From: Ignelater luminosus
Lineage: Eukaryota > Arthropoda > Insecta > Coleoptera > Elateridae
Assembly (NCBI GenBank): GCA_011009095.1
Contig: VTPC01091264.1
Location: forward strand, 216,949 to 280,948
Length of the DNA stretch: 64,000 nucleotides
Reading direction: 5' to 3'
This document shows positions 33,241 to 45,414 of this stretch, piece by piece (position 1 is the stretch's first letter; each line of letters opens with the position of its first letter). The position numbers and the translations under genes were made by a program. The notes beneath the pieces are model-generated. The model searched no databases. It had not been told where the DNA came from and saw only the letters and a list, made by a program, of their open reading frames with translations.

Positions 33241-36200
33241 CCTAGCACCTCAGTTACATCTTCAAAAGTAAAGTTGGTATTTTCCTAAAGATTTAAAATT
33301 TAATGTTTGTCTACATTACAAAATGACATTTGTATTTGCCTAAATAAGTGGTATTTAAGAGCAAACAGAATCGCGTAGAAAGAACAAAATACAGAAAAAT
33401 GAAAATTATAATTTTTAGACGTTTATTCAGTAAAATATAACTCTTATTTTGTTTTAATTAAATGTTTTCGTTGTGTTTGTAGACATGACAAACAACTGCC
33501 CGTAAAATTAAAAAGTAACTTTGCATATAACTTTCATTTCTCATTCTAACAAAAAAAAATGTTAAAAACCGGAATAATAAAATTATATCCTCTGCAAGTA
33601 TATTTTTCGACATAATTAAAATTGATTTCCGTTTGGAAACTGTTATTATACACTTATACTTTACCAGTACTGGTTTATATAGGTATGTTAAAATTGAGTT
33701 ATATATAAGGGTGTATAATAAAACCTAATGTTGCTTGGAAAACGCGTTTATTCTTTTTAACCATACAGCAGGTTATATATTACGCTGTAGAGATTGTAAA
33801 ATAAAAATTTGCTTATATAATGAAACATCCATCTTTTTGTTTTTTAAATACTATTTTGCTCTAACAATTTAGTTAATAGTTTGCATTGTCTTTTTGTTAA
33901 TTATTTACTGATTGATATCAATATTATTTGAAAACAGAATTTACACAAAATACTGAAGCACGCGGAATAACAAAATCTAAATTAATATTGCTGTAATATG
34001 AAATCGTTTCAAGTTTTCTAATCGATAGCAATTTAAATTGTTCAGTTTGTGTTTTATTGTAAAATATTAAATTGAATGTTTTAATATGTTTGCATAACTT
34101 TTCCACTACATCGGATTGTGAGATACAACACATGCGATGTTTATTGAAACGAAATTGATCAATTACAATAAACTAAAAAGCTGGAAAGAGGAAAGTGTTG
34201 TTTTCAGTATTTTATTATAGATACGACAGAAACTTTTTTTTATTTTCCATTGCATTTCTGATCACACCCTGTTCTTTTAGAATTTTAATTTTTAAAGTTA
34301 GCGTTATGTACTAGGTGTTTACAACATTCTAATCAAATTTTTTATAGGAATAATTGAAAATTGGTTAAATTCATTCCATTATAGTCGAAGCTCTTCTACC
34401 TTTTTTTGTGCGGAAGAATGATATACAGTTGGTTTTTCTTTCATCTTTAATTACAATTTACAATTATACGCATTGCTCAATTTAGCCGTCTTGATGATTC
34501 TTACGAATCAGCCTCTTCTGTCAAAAGTAAATTGTATTAGTGAGTTAAAAGTACTCAATAAACGTCATTGAATCTATCTAGTATTCCATACCCATACCTT
34601 AATGTGTCATCATCTAAATTTCTAATTTATTAACAGAGTTCAGTTATGATTATCTTGTTTGTTATTGAAGTTTAGATTGGTATTTGTGATCCTACATTTC
34701 ATATGTAAAAGACGATAAAGTATAATTAAATCCGTAAAAGGCTTCATTACATTATGCGCTAAATTGATATTAGGTGGGGATAATTTGAAAGCGATATTAT
34801 TTTCAGAAGTTGCTTCACACATGGTTCGAGAAAATATCTAAATACGTTCATCTATAAAGTGCACCTGTGCTTATAACACCTTATGAGCCGATTCTGAAGG
34901 TAATTGCTGTTTATTTCGAGTTCACTAAACAGGAAATCTGCTTTCTATAGTCGGTGTTGTTCGAATTTCTGGGGCCACCGTTTAGAGTTAGTGATGCAGA
35001 CTTGATGCGATCTCAAAGATATTGACGAGTGATTAATATTAAAAATATCAATAATACTTAAAACGTTTTTGGCGCTTTTGTTGTTTATCTGTAGAGCAGA
35101 ATTTTTAATTTAAGAATGTACTAGCCTTGTGAAATCTAAACTCAGAAAATTAGTTTTAATTTTATAATCATAATCAATACTTAAAAGAGATCTTTAGTAC
35201 TAGTAATACCCGATTAAATTAAATTCAGTGTAAACAGAATCTGTTTATAATATAATCAGTATGTCTTGATTTTTATAAGAAATTTAGAAAAGTTAGAAAA
35301 ATTAGAAAACAGTATAGATATGTGCATCACTGTCAAAAATCGAAGCAGAAAAGTTAATTTACTGAATAATTCCAATCATGTATGCGTACCACGAAACCTA
35401 TCTTCTTAGTATGTATATGATCTTCCCGATCTCAACCATTGTCACGTTTACTAAAAATAAGTTCGTAGGGTTTAGAAACCTTTTTGGTAATGTTACTTGC
35501 AAAACTGAAGGCAGGAACCATTACAGGAAATTAACGCAAAGACGTAATAATTCAAGAATAAAATTGCTATGAGAAGTTATATAGCTACCGTTTATGATTA
35601 TAACTTTATTCATTCATAAACTCATTATTATTAGATTTGGATTCTTTTAGTAAAATGTAATAATTGTGAAGGGCTTGCGTTTTAAAGTTATGGACTGCCT
35701 TAAAATTAGAATTTCCCTTGGCGGAGAATTAATGAAAAGTATTTTGTAAATATTAGCATTTCAACCCATAATTCTTTCTCTCTGTTGCATAACCAGTTGG
35801 TTGTCATGAAACCAGGACTTTCAACTGCAACAGTGCTAATTGCAGTAGGGCTCACCTGTCGATAATTGAGGTTTGAAACGACTAAGCACAGGTGGTCGGT
35901 TTAAGCCGAATTCGAAGTGTAATAACTTTCAGTATGCTCCTGTCATGCTTCAAGTTTCAAAATAATCTAAAATTCAAAGCTGCTTATAGTATTTATTTTC
36001 AAAGCAAACTTGCCTTTGTCGATCTTTATTTTGAAAATTGATAAATATCAAAAAGAAGCCTAGGGAAACTATAGTTATTGAAACATTTAATATTATCGTT
36101 ATCAGCTTATTTACAATGAAGTCCAAAAGTGGTTGGTGTCCTTTTAGAAATTTCGAAGTTATCATAGCTGTCTATAATAGTATGGATTTGGCGCAGTTGT

Positions 36201-37510
36201 AGTTACTAGTACTCATTAGTAGTATTTTCTGCAGTCAGTGCTCACTTTTAGTAACATGTACTGACAACGGCGTATGGTCTTGACTGGTTGCACTTTTCTG
36301 GGCTGTATTGTTACATCGTGGTTCGCAAGGGCGTAGCAGCGATCCAAGAGTAGCGGGATTAATTAAAATACGGGATCCTAGATACGAATGATTTATTAGG
36401 AACAAGTACAAGGCACAAATGGATAAAAGTATAAAGTAGTTGGCACAACAGAATAAAAGTAATAAGCAATAAAAACAAATTTAACTTACATGGCCATCGT
36501 AGGATCGAGCACTATATCTTCTAGGCGGACTAGTGGTAGACGGTACAGGTAGAGGCTATCTATACAAGTGAAGAAGCTCAAAACATCCTGTACTTTCAAG
36601 GGGTATAGATCATCCGTCAACCACCGATATCCTGCATAACACGGGATGTGGTAAAGTGTTATCATTAATAGCTTCTTATTGTTCTAGAGAAATGTGAGTT
36701 CACCTTGACGTCTTTAGAATGAAAATATGTTTATAATTAGAGATGTTTTCATACTGCTCAATCCTTACGTGACAGTATCACAAATGGTGTTTTTGAGGTT
36801 ATTTAGTGAACCGAGTTTATTTCTGCCTTTCTTTTAGAAACAGGAGAATCCACCTCTTTTGATATTAATGGTGGTATTCTGTAAAGTAAAAGTGTACACT
36901 GTAACTTTGCAACTCTGTTATGTTACAGTATGTAAGTCAAAATCATATTCTCATCATATTGGAGCTTAGCTTGGAAAACAATTAGGGGAAGTAAACGGGG
37001 AACTTACAAACTTTTTAGAGAATTCTCCTTCTAATGTAATCTTAAACATATGCCGAAACCCAGCTTTCCCCTAATTAGTTGTGGGTTCAAAGCTGGGTTA
37101 CTGCAAGACTATGGACAATGCACAACAACAGTTCAATTTTAAACGCTCTTTCTTGGAGAAGTACAAATCTGACGAAAAGTATCTACAGAACTTTTTTGTA
37201 TTTTGAATTATATTGGCTTTAATTTTGTATGTAGTTATTTTTGTCGAAGAGTTGAAAATGAGCCTCAAAATGATTTTTCTTCCTTGTCGATCTCGTTGAA
37301 GAGGAGAGACTTCAAAAAAAAAACCATAATATGAAAAAGATTTTGATCAGAATATTTTCTACTTAAAATAATTTTAAGAAGTTCCTGGTTGTTTGCCAAA
37401 TAAAGGTTGTCAAGGGTTACCATTGTCAAAACTCACTTTAATAGATAGATGCAGAGGTATTTAAAGAATAAGGATTTTATGTTTTTTTAGCTACATACTA
37501 CATATAATTA
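33241..37510. other. Gene-poor AT-rich stretch
   Basis: No coding homology recognised. Short frames (33924-34133, 35378-35572, 35974-36165) are unconvincing. A somewhat less AT-rich patch at 36290-36640 could be an LTR remnant, but I cannot prove it. Confidence 0.4.
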
Positions 37511-38440
37511 GTCTCAGCACACATGCATCAAAAATTTTGAAAATTATACAGAGAAGGATTGAGAAGCAAGTCGAAACTCACTGAAAATCAGTTCGGATTT
37601 AGACGAAACACGGGAACACAAGAAGCAATTGTGGGCTTGAGGATAATAATAGATAAGATGATTAGGAAAGGGAAACAAGTACATGTTGCTTTCATTGACG
37701 CTGAAAAGGCCTTCTATAGAGTTAACGATGTTTAAAATAATGAAAGGAATCGGAATACCAGGAAAAGAAAGAAGAATAATACAAAATGTATATAAAAGTC
37801 AGACAGCGACAGTATAATATAACGGAGAACAAGAACAAGCAGACAAGGTGTTAGACAAGGCTATCCAATATCACCATTACTGTTTAACATCTACATACAA
37901 AATGGCATGAAATAGTTCAGACAAACAACAAAGACATCATCAAAATACATGGAGAAAAAATTGATACAATAAGATACGCGGACGACTAGCTCTACTAGCA
38001 GAATCCAAAGAAGAACTAACACAAGCATTCAAAAACATGGACAAGATATTCAAAGAAATATATAACGTGAAAGTAAAGATGAAAAAGATATAAAAGAAGT
38101 GAACGAATTTCCATACTTGGGAAAGATGGTAGAAATACTAAGGAGATAAAAAACATAATATATCAGGCAAAACAGGCATTCTACAGGAAAAGTCAACTAT
38201 TCACTTCAAATAAAATCAACCTATGGATAAAGAGCCAGTTTATTCAAACTTACATAGAAAGTATAGGTTTATATGGCTCAGAATCATGGACAATAAACAA
38301 GTCCGATAAGAATGTGGTGCTATAGAAAAGCACTAGAAATCAGCTGGATAGAAAGGAAAACTAATGAAGAAGTACTGACATTAATGGAAGAGAGAAAAAG
38401 GATGTGGAGACAAGTAATTAAAAGAAGAAATCAGTCAGGA
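37511..38440 (+). pseudogene. LINE reverse transcriptase fragment, heavily decayed
   Basis: Traces in several frames: STHASKILKIIQRRIEKQVE, then ENQFGFRRNTGTQEAIVGLR (37580-37640), KQVHVAFIDAEKAFYRVN (37673-37730; motif A), IMKGIGIPGKERRIIQNVYK, a broken VRQG-YPISPLLFNIYI block, RYADD (near 37974-37990) and LLAESKEELTQAFKNMDKIF. The late block is ETYIESIGLYGSESWTIN-like (38245-38300). This is the RT of an RTE/L2-like LINE with many frameshifts. It lacks the 5' part and runs out before the (GA)n tract. I cannot say whether it belongs to the same family as the old LINE at 10-14 kb. Confidence 0.7.
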
Positions 38441-38465
38441 GACTGATAACGTAAAAGAAAGATGG

Positions 38466-38467
38466 AA

Positions 38468-38538
<71 letters not shown>

Positions 38539-38548
38539 NNNNNNNNNN

Positions 38549-38581
<33 letters not shown>
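38466..38581. repeat. (GA)n microsatellite with a 10-base assembly gap
   Basis: A nearly pure GA tract with a few GAAA breaks. Ten N bases at 38539-38548 show that the assembler did not resolve its true length. Confidence 0.97.
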
Positions 38582-38585
<4 letters not shown>

Positions 38586-41154
38586 CTACATACTGTAAAA
38601 CTTTACAGGCTATAACATAACTTTAGAGAATAGCATAATAAAAGTGTTAGCTCACGCCTATCTCAACAGCTAATATCCATGCAAAATTTCCTTTTTGATT
38701 GTTGTTAATAGTTGGAGGTAGAGTGGTTTTCAGTTATTTAGCTTTTTTCGGCGTATTTTAATTTTCGTTTCCATCTTCTGACTGATATAGTAGCCTCATT
38801 TCTTTGGCTAACACACAATGAAGCGCTGTAATTATTTTAATCGTAAAAAGATTAAAAAGTAATTTCTGACATGGTCCATTATCAGTGGAATTACACGCCA
38901 GTTCGATATTGAAATATAGCGCACACCCATCAGCTCACAAGTGCGAAGAGTACTTAATTGGAGAGCATAAATTTCCCTGCAGCAATTAGTTTCAGTAGCG
39001 CGACGCCTGTCCTTGCGCTGTCGATGTACTGCGGCCATTCTCTACTTACTACATAAAATTATGCGAGTACTCTTTGTACTTGTGAGTAAGTATATGAACC
39101 AAAATGGCGGTTAATGTTTGTTACAGCATCTTCTGGTCCACCATGTACTACATGAAACTTTATTATAAGATTACTTCTGAATTCACCACGAAATCTCTAT
39201 ATGATTCGTATAGTATAGCAAATCTATAGTACATAGGTAATAGCAATTTATATCTATGGAGAACAAATATTTGCAACTTTTTCAAATTCTCTGTTTTAAT
39301 GTAATTTCCAGTTTTGAAATTCCATGATCGACGGAAATAAACATGTAGTTGTAATTTCAAGCTCACATTGAATACTGGCACGCAAAAAAGACAAATAGAC
39401 AGTCTCCTGGGAGAACAATTTTGAATGGAAAAGCATTACAGATAATTAGATTTCTAATTTCACGTTCTGCAGTGTTGATTGATTTTGCCGGTAAATGAAA
39501 ACCGATGGAAATGTGAAAACGGCGGTGTATTTTAATAAAGTTTACGAAATCCTCAATTGGTTGAAACCATATAGCGGTAAAAGAGTTCTGACCACGTTTG
39601 TGGATTACGATTTTCGCTAAAAGTTTACACAATAAAATTGGCTTTTAGAGTTATTTACAGATAATATAGCCAGCATTGTGTTGTAATAATTAACTGCGGG
39701 TGTTCATACACAGTCTGTTTTAATGATGCACTACCACCAAGTCCTGCGAAGTTTCTATTGTTTATATATCATTTGTTTTGCATTGATAAGGCTGTAACGC
39801 AACGCTTTGTTGTCGTTCTAGTTAGTTCTAGTGTTGTAGACAGTCTAAAAGCCTTTGTTCTTATTTCCTTAATTTCTCCGCTTTGGGTTTCCCACTAACG
39901 CTGGATTTAGTTAAATGCGTAGTACAGCAGTTTCAAATAACTTTTCTGCGGAAATTAAAAGTCGGTTTAATTTTTTAACGAAAACTGTTTTTCAAGAAAT
40001 AATTTATATACTGTACACAGTAATAAAAAATGCATCCAGCTGTTTGTCCTACGGCAGAACTTCCTAAGCAAAGGAATTCCGACACGTCGGCACCCTTAAA
40101 AATAATCGCCCTATTCTTATTTTTGCCCTGCAATTTATTTCGGATCTTTATAACCGTCGGCCGTACGTAACACTTGAAATGAGAAAAATGCTGTGGCACT
40201 TAACAGCTTGTAAAAATTCAGCAGGAAATAAGGTGAAAGTAGGGTAATAGTGTGGCCTTGTGGTATATATACATTCAGGCTTTTTGTGGTAGAAAAATCA
40301 TTATAAACTTACACGAGGGTGCACTAGGAAATGAATTCCCTGGGTTATCTCTGGTTAGAAAAAAAATAGAATTGCAACTTTAAATCGTTTTCGCAAGTTG
40401 TTCATTGCTAAGGAAAATAAGAACGCCACTTTTACGACTGTTAAGTCGCGTCGTTATATACCGTCATTGATTTGTGAAATTAAAGTGAAGGACATTTTAT
40501 AATTGGTTGCTCTTTATTTTTATATACGGCAAAAGTAAATAATTATACTGAAAATAGAAATTGTATCAATTTAAATTTCTTTCAGTTGAGTGTTTTTTCG
40601 TGTAATGGCTACACGTTAAGAGCAATCAGAAACATTTACATTTACAGGATTTTGTAAGGTACATTCACAAAATAGTCTGGGGCTCTAAAGTTTTAAAAAT
40701 TACATATGTTTATGTTAGTTATTGCGTAATGATATTCAATGCTAAATTGCTTTTGCGTAAATAGATGTACCTTAGACAGAGATATTGTGGAACTAAAAAT
40801 GCCAACGACAGTAGGGGAACCCCTATTTTTTTTTGTTATTTATTGAAATAGAAAATGGAAACTTAGCATTTTAACTTATTTAGTATAGTCATTAAAGGCC
40901 ATTATTGTCTATCGCTTTCAGTTTAGCAGGAAATTACATCAACTTTGAAATATTAAATGAATAACCCTGTATATCTCTGCATATTTGAAATCAGAATTTA
41001 ATTTTGCGTCCAATGGCTCCGTTTTGGTAATGGTTTGTTCCTAAAAAACTTTTTTTCATTAAAATTGATTTTTTCCGATGAACAATAGATGACATCTTTT
41101 CTCGATTAGATGTTTTGAGTTAATTTGATATTGCATTGCAGAATTATATTTATA
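38582..41154. other. Gene-poor stretch
   Basis: No gene recognised. Frames at 38832-39038, 39163-39632 and 39975-40199 on the minus strand show no known motif. An AACCCTGTA motif near 40963-40973 resembles the right end of the CAGGGTG MITEs, but no matching left end was found. Confidence 0.4.
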
Positions 41155-42062
41155 TACAGGGTCGCTAAAAAGTATGGAAACACGCTACCCCTGCAGAAAC
41201 GGTGAGAGATAGACAAATGAAATTTGGAGAGCTTAAAGTAGGTATCTTTTGCCAAATTTTACGAAAGTAATTAAAAACAAATCTTCAATTGTTTTTTCGT
41301 ACGGCCGCCATATTGCATTGTTTTAAATGGAACACCCTGTATATGACTCCATATTTTAATAGAGATTTTCAAGACAAATTCAATGATATAAGGGTTGCTA
41401 TACTTATCTTGAAAGGTTTTGGAGATACTCACTATTCTTATAAAATAATCGCACATCATTTTTAGTTCCATTGCCTTGCTGTTTCACGGGTAACTCGATT
41501 TTGATAAAAATTAATAGTGAAATTCTTGATAAAAAAATAGCGATTATCTCCAAAACGTTTCAAGATAAGTATAGCAACCCTTATATTATTGAACTCGCCT
41601 TAAAAATACCCATTGAGTAATGGGGTCATATACAGGGTGATCCAATTAAAAAATTCAAGGTAGCGGCCCTACGAAAAAATAATTGAAGATTTGATCTTAA
41701 CTCTCTTCGCAAAATATGGTAAACAATGCCTACCTTAAGATCTCCAAATTTCATTTGTCTATCTCTTACCGTTTTTGCAGGAGCAGCGTGTTTCCATACT
41801 TTTTAATAGGGAAACCCCTGACAAAAGAATAGCGATTATCTTCAAAACCCTTATATCATTGAACTTGTCTTGAAAATCCCTATCCAAGTATGGGGTTATA
41901 TATAGGGTGTTCTATTTAAAAAAAACAGTTGAAGATTTGTTTTTAATTATCTTCGCAAAACATGGCACAAAATACCTACTTTAAGCTCTCCAAATTTCAT
42001 TTGTCTATCTCTTACCGTTTTTGCGGGGGTAGCGTGTCTCCAGACTTTTTAGCGACCCTGTA
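41155..42062. mobile_element. CAGGGTCG-type fold-back element with a duplicated right arm
   Basis: The element begins CAGGGTCGCTAAAAAGTATG at 41157 and ends CTTTTTAGCGACCCTG at 42060, flanked by TA. Arm A (41157 to about 41440) is followed by a reverse-complement copy (about 41535-41815) ending in CATACTTTTTAATAGGG, and then by a second, similar reverse-complement copy (about 41825-42060). The AAATTTCATTTGTCTATCTCTTACCGTTTTTGC block occurs once per right copy and inverted in the left arm. No coding capacity. Confidence 0.85.
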
Positions 42063-43133
42063 TAGCCATAATCTTCTGATGATCTAAAAGGACTTTAGTG
42101 GTTGTTTGTTTCGAACTTTTTTCTCAATTCTTAGGAACTAAATAGCAGAGCCATGTCAGTTTTGAAGCTGACTAAGCTAAGGTTAAAGGTACCACATAAG
42201 GAATAGGTACCGCGCTAGATTAGATCGCCAAATTATTCCACACGCACACTGTAGCATAGGTGACCAATCATCACTTTAGGGCACTCAATTGACGCAATCA
42301 GACCCTAGGAACTAGCCCAGGACAACGATGTTACATGGAGTTAAATTTCTAGGACTTTTGGGCCCAATTGCGTTCAAGAGACAGATGGTCAAGTTAAATC
42401 GTCGCTGAACGCCATTGTAATAAAATTTCATTTTGACAAATTATTTAAAAGTGTTTGTGCAGTAGCACCTCACTGTCTATCAACAGTAATTGCCATTTTG
42501 TGACCTGCCGTTCTGTCACTTTTATGCAACATGATTCTAGTCATATTTAGTTGTCGTGTAATGACGATACCAATCATTACGGAGGGTAAGTTTCAAAATA
42601 TTCTTTCTGAGACTTCAACTAGTAGTTATCATTTCTGTAAACCCTACCAATCTATCTATTGCATTGCTACTCAACCATTTTAAGAATGGATGAACTGAAC
42701 TACACTTATAGGGGATACCTAAGTCTAAGTAGTGTACATCTTTGCTTGTTCTTAATAGGAAAAACTTTAAAATACTTGTGGAGCATTTTTGGCTATGGTC
42801 AGTTTAACCAAAATTCTAATAATTTGGACCGGTTGCAAAAATTCTGCAACCGCTTTACATATCCCCTGCAATTTTGAATATTGGTAAAACTAATATGTGG
42901 AATTCTAGTATAACCAGATCAACCAGATTGAGCTCTACTTTGTTACAAAATGTTTGATTTTCGTAGTAGAAAGATCTTTTGAGTTTTATAGGTGTAAGTA
43001 TATAGTTTGAAAAGTCACTCTGCCATAATTACTTTCTGAAGTCTTAAAACTTCCGAACGAAAACTTTCTAAAAATTATTCAGTTAATTAGAACGATTATT
43101 TATTTTAGATTGTCAAAATATCTTTCAACATAT
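42063..43133. other. Intergenic, no gene seen
   Basis: No recognised feature. The frame at 42659-42877 is unremarkable. Confidence 0.4.
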
Positions 43134-45414
43134 TGTAACAGTTTTAATATTCTAATTTCTATACTTGCTTAAAATGAGATCCCAGGTTCTTCTCGAATTA
43201 TAAAGGAGCGTGGGTATCTCCTGCTTTGATATCTTTAGGGATGCCACTCTCTTTGTTTTTGGTAAAAGAGAGAAAACTAAAAATCTAGTCACAAACACAA
43301 GAAAGGTAGTTCCAAAGCTTAGTACTTTCTTAGTAAAATAAAAGATAAGGCATGTAATTATAATATTTAATCATAGCTTAATAAATCTACCAACATCTCA
43401 CCCTAAATAAGAAAGAAAAATACTAAACATTCATATTATTCGCCTAAAAGGTGATCATTACTTTAATGATGTAAAATAATACGCTTGAAGGCCTTCGTAA
43501 TAGTATTATTAATTTTAAAAATATATAACTAATGTTAAATTCAAATATTTTAGAAAAAACTGAACAAAAGTATGACGATAACACAAAATTGTCAACTCAA
43601 CTTTATTAATTAGTTTTCAATAAATTCTCTAATCAGACTAAGAAAGAGATTCATTAATAAATAACTTTGAAAATGATAAACTAGTATGAAACAAGAACTT
43701 AAATTGACGATAATGGTCAAAGTCATACAGTAACCTCACTATAAGGTAAAGGAATTTAATTTTATATATACTTAAATAAACACTAATTTAACGATACACA
43801 CAACTTAAACAATGAATTTCTAACTTGATCGCCAGCAAGAAAATATTAAAATAATGTTTAAAGGAGCAAATACCTTACGTTCTCTTACTCGTCTTATATT
43901 TCTGCATGCATGACAATAACTGGATTCTTTATTTATTCTGGGTTGACATGAGCTGGCAAATGTAGAGGAATATCCATAAGCCACTTCAACGTATCGTTTA
44001 GGAATCGATAATTGTTCTATAAAATTTCTTGTAAACCATTAGCATCAAGATGGTGACCACGCCCTTTTGATTCCTTTGTACATTTTTTACCAAATTGCAA
44101 TTAATATGGTAATTTGTAGATAAAGCGACGAGAAAACGATAAATAGTAGCGAGAAAGGAAAGGGAGGAAGGCAATCCTGAATTTCTAACGGAGGCACAGA
44201 GAACAACGTGTGGCTCTTCAAAAGAAAAGAACGAGAAAGAGGAGGGATTCACAATACAGACCAGCGAGCTTGCAAAGTAACGCATGCGCCGTCATTCTCA
44301 ACATAAAAGAAATGTTAATCTCTAGATGTCACTAGGAAGATTTATTTGAAAACCGAACAGCTGATTTTGTAGACTTAAATACGAAACAGAATTTTTAGAT
44401 AACCAGAAAAATAAATAAAAGTAAGGAACTAATTAATAAAAATCCAATGTATGAGAAAACGTAACAATATCTAACGGTTAAACTGATATTGAAGCTGTTA
44501 CCAACGGGAGAATCTCATGAACTTATCCGCGGTCCCGTTTATAGCGCATTCCGATCCCAGGAAGCTGAATCAACAAATTCGTAAAGTATATTTCGGCTCA
44601 CTCAACCGAACCAGCGGCAATCAGCACTATCAGGAGAAGAAACAGATCCAGACGAAGTCAGCAGTACTCAACTCCTACCAGAGTGTCTTCCAGTTCACTC
44701 AGCTAACTTAGTAGCCTCCAAAAAACCAGTTCCAGTAGTACTCATTTCCACCACCAGCATCACTTAGAGAAATCGTCAAGTCGACATAAATTCTCTCTCA
44801 ACCCGAACTTCTGCTCCTTCAAACAATTACTTTGTTTTATTGTAAATAAAATGAACCAAAAAATAAATCTTTCGAATGAAAATAAAGGACAGAAAAAAGA
44901 GAATAGTAGCAAATAAACAAAACAATAAATAAACATAAGGGTATTTTGATATTTAATAAAAGAACTTCTGAAATGAATAATAAAAGAAATTTTTTTGTTT
45001 TCAAACAAACAAAGGAGCTAAAACGAAAGGAGGTGAGTCTACTTAGAAAAACGAGGAACCGTCAAAGCTCTGTCCATTCCGATGCACGTACCAAAGACAG
45101 AAGAGTCGTAAGGCTAGCGTTCTCCGAGCTACCCTAAAATCTACAACTGAATACATTTTTTCTGTTTAAGAGTTTATTCTGTATAAACTTGTATTCTGTA
45201 CACGATCCGTTTAATGAAATGTACCTGAGAATTTAGAGTATGTTCAGCTTTCGTCAAAACACTGGTTGGGTAACAAGCTTTTGAAGAATGATTTGAGGAG
45301 GAAAGAAATGTAAATAAAGTAAAAATATCAATTAAGAATCTTCGTTTTAAGAGAGTTGTTTATATGTTTATATTTACATTAAATAAACCTGACAATTTCA
45401 CGAGAAGTGTTACA
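43134..45414 (+). mobile_element. Possible large solo LTR or LTR-like segment
   Basis: It starts TGTAACAGTTTTAATATTC at 43134 and ends GAGAAGTGTTACA at 45414, so it has TG...CA ends within a short inverted repeat. An AATAAA lies at about 45381, near the right end, as in a plus-oriented LTR. Several open frames inside (for example 43998-44285 on minus and 44517-44711 on plus) have no recognisable homology. A GAGGTGAGTC splice-donor-like site is at about 45029. The flanking four bases do not match (ATAT and CAGA), so a target duplication is not seen. Length is about 2.3 kb. This is an inference from the ends only. Confidence 0.35.

Noticed and set aside
36290..36640. Possible LTR remnant starting TGTTACATCGTGG
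   Set aside because: No second copy, no polypurine tract or primer site, and no pol nearby.
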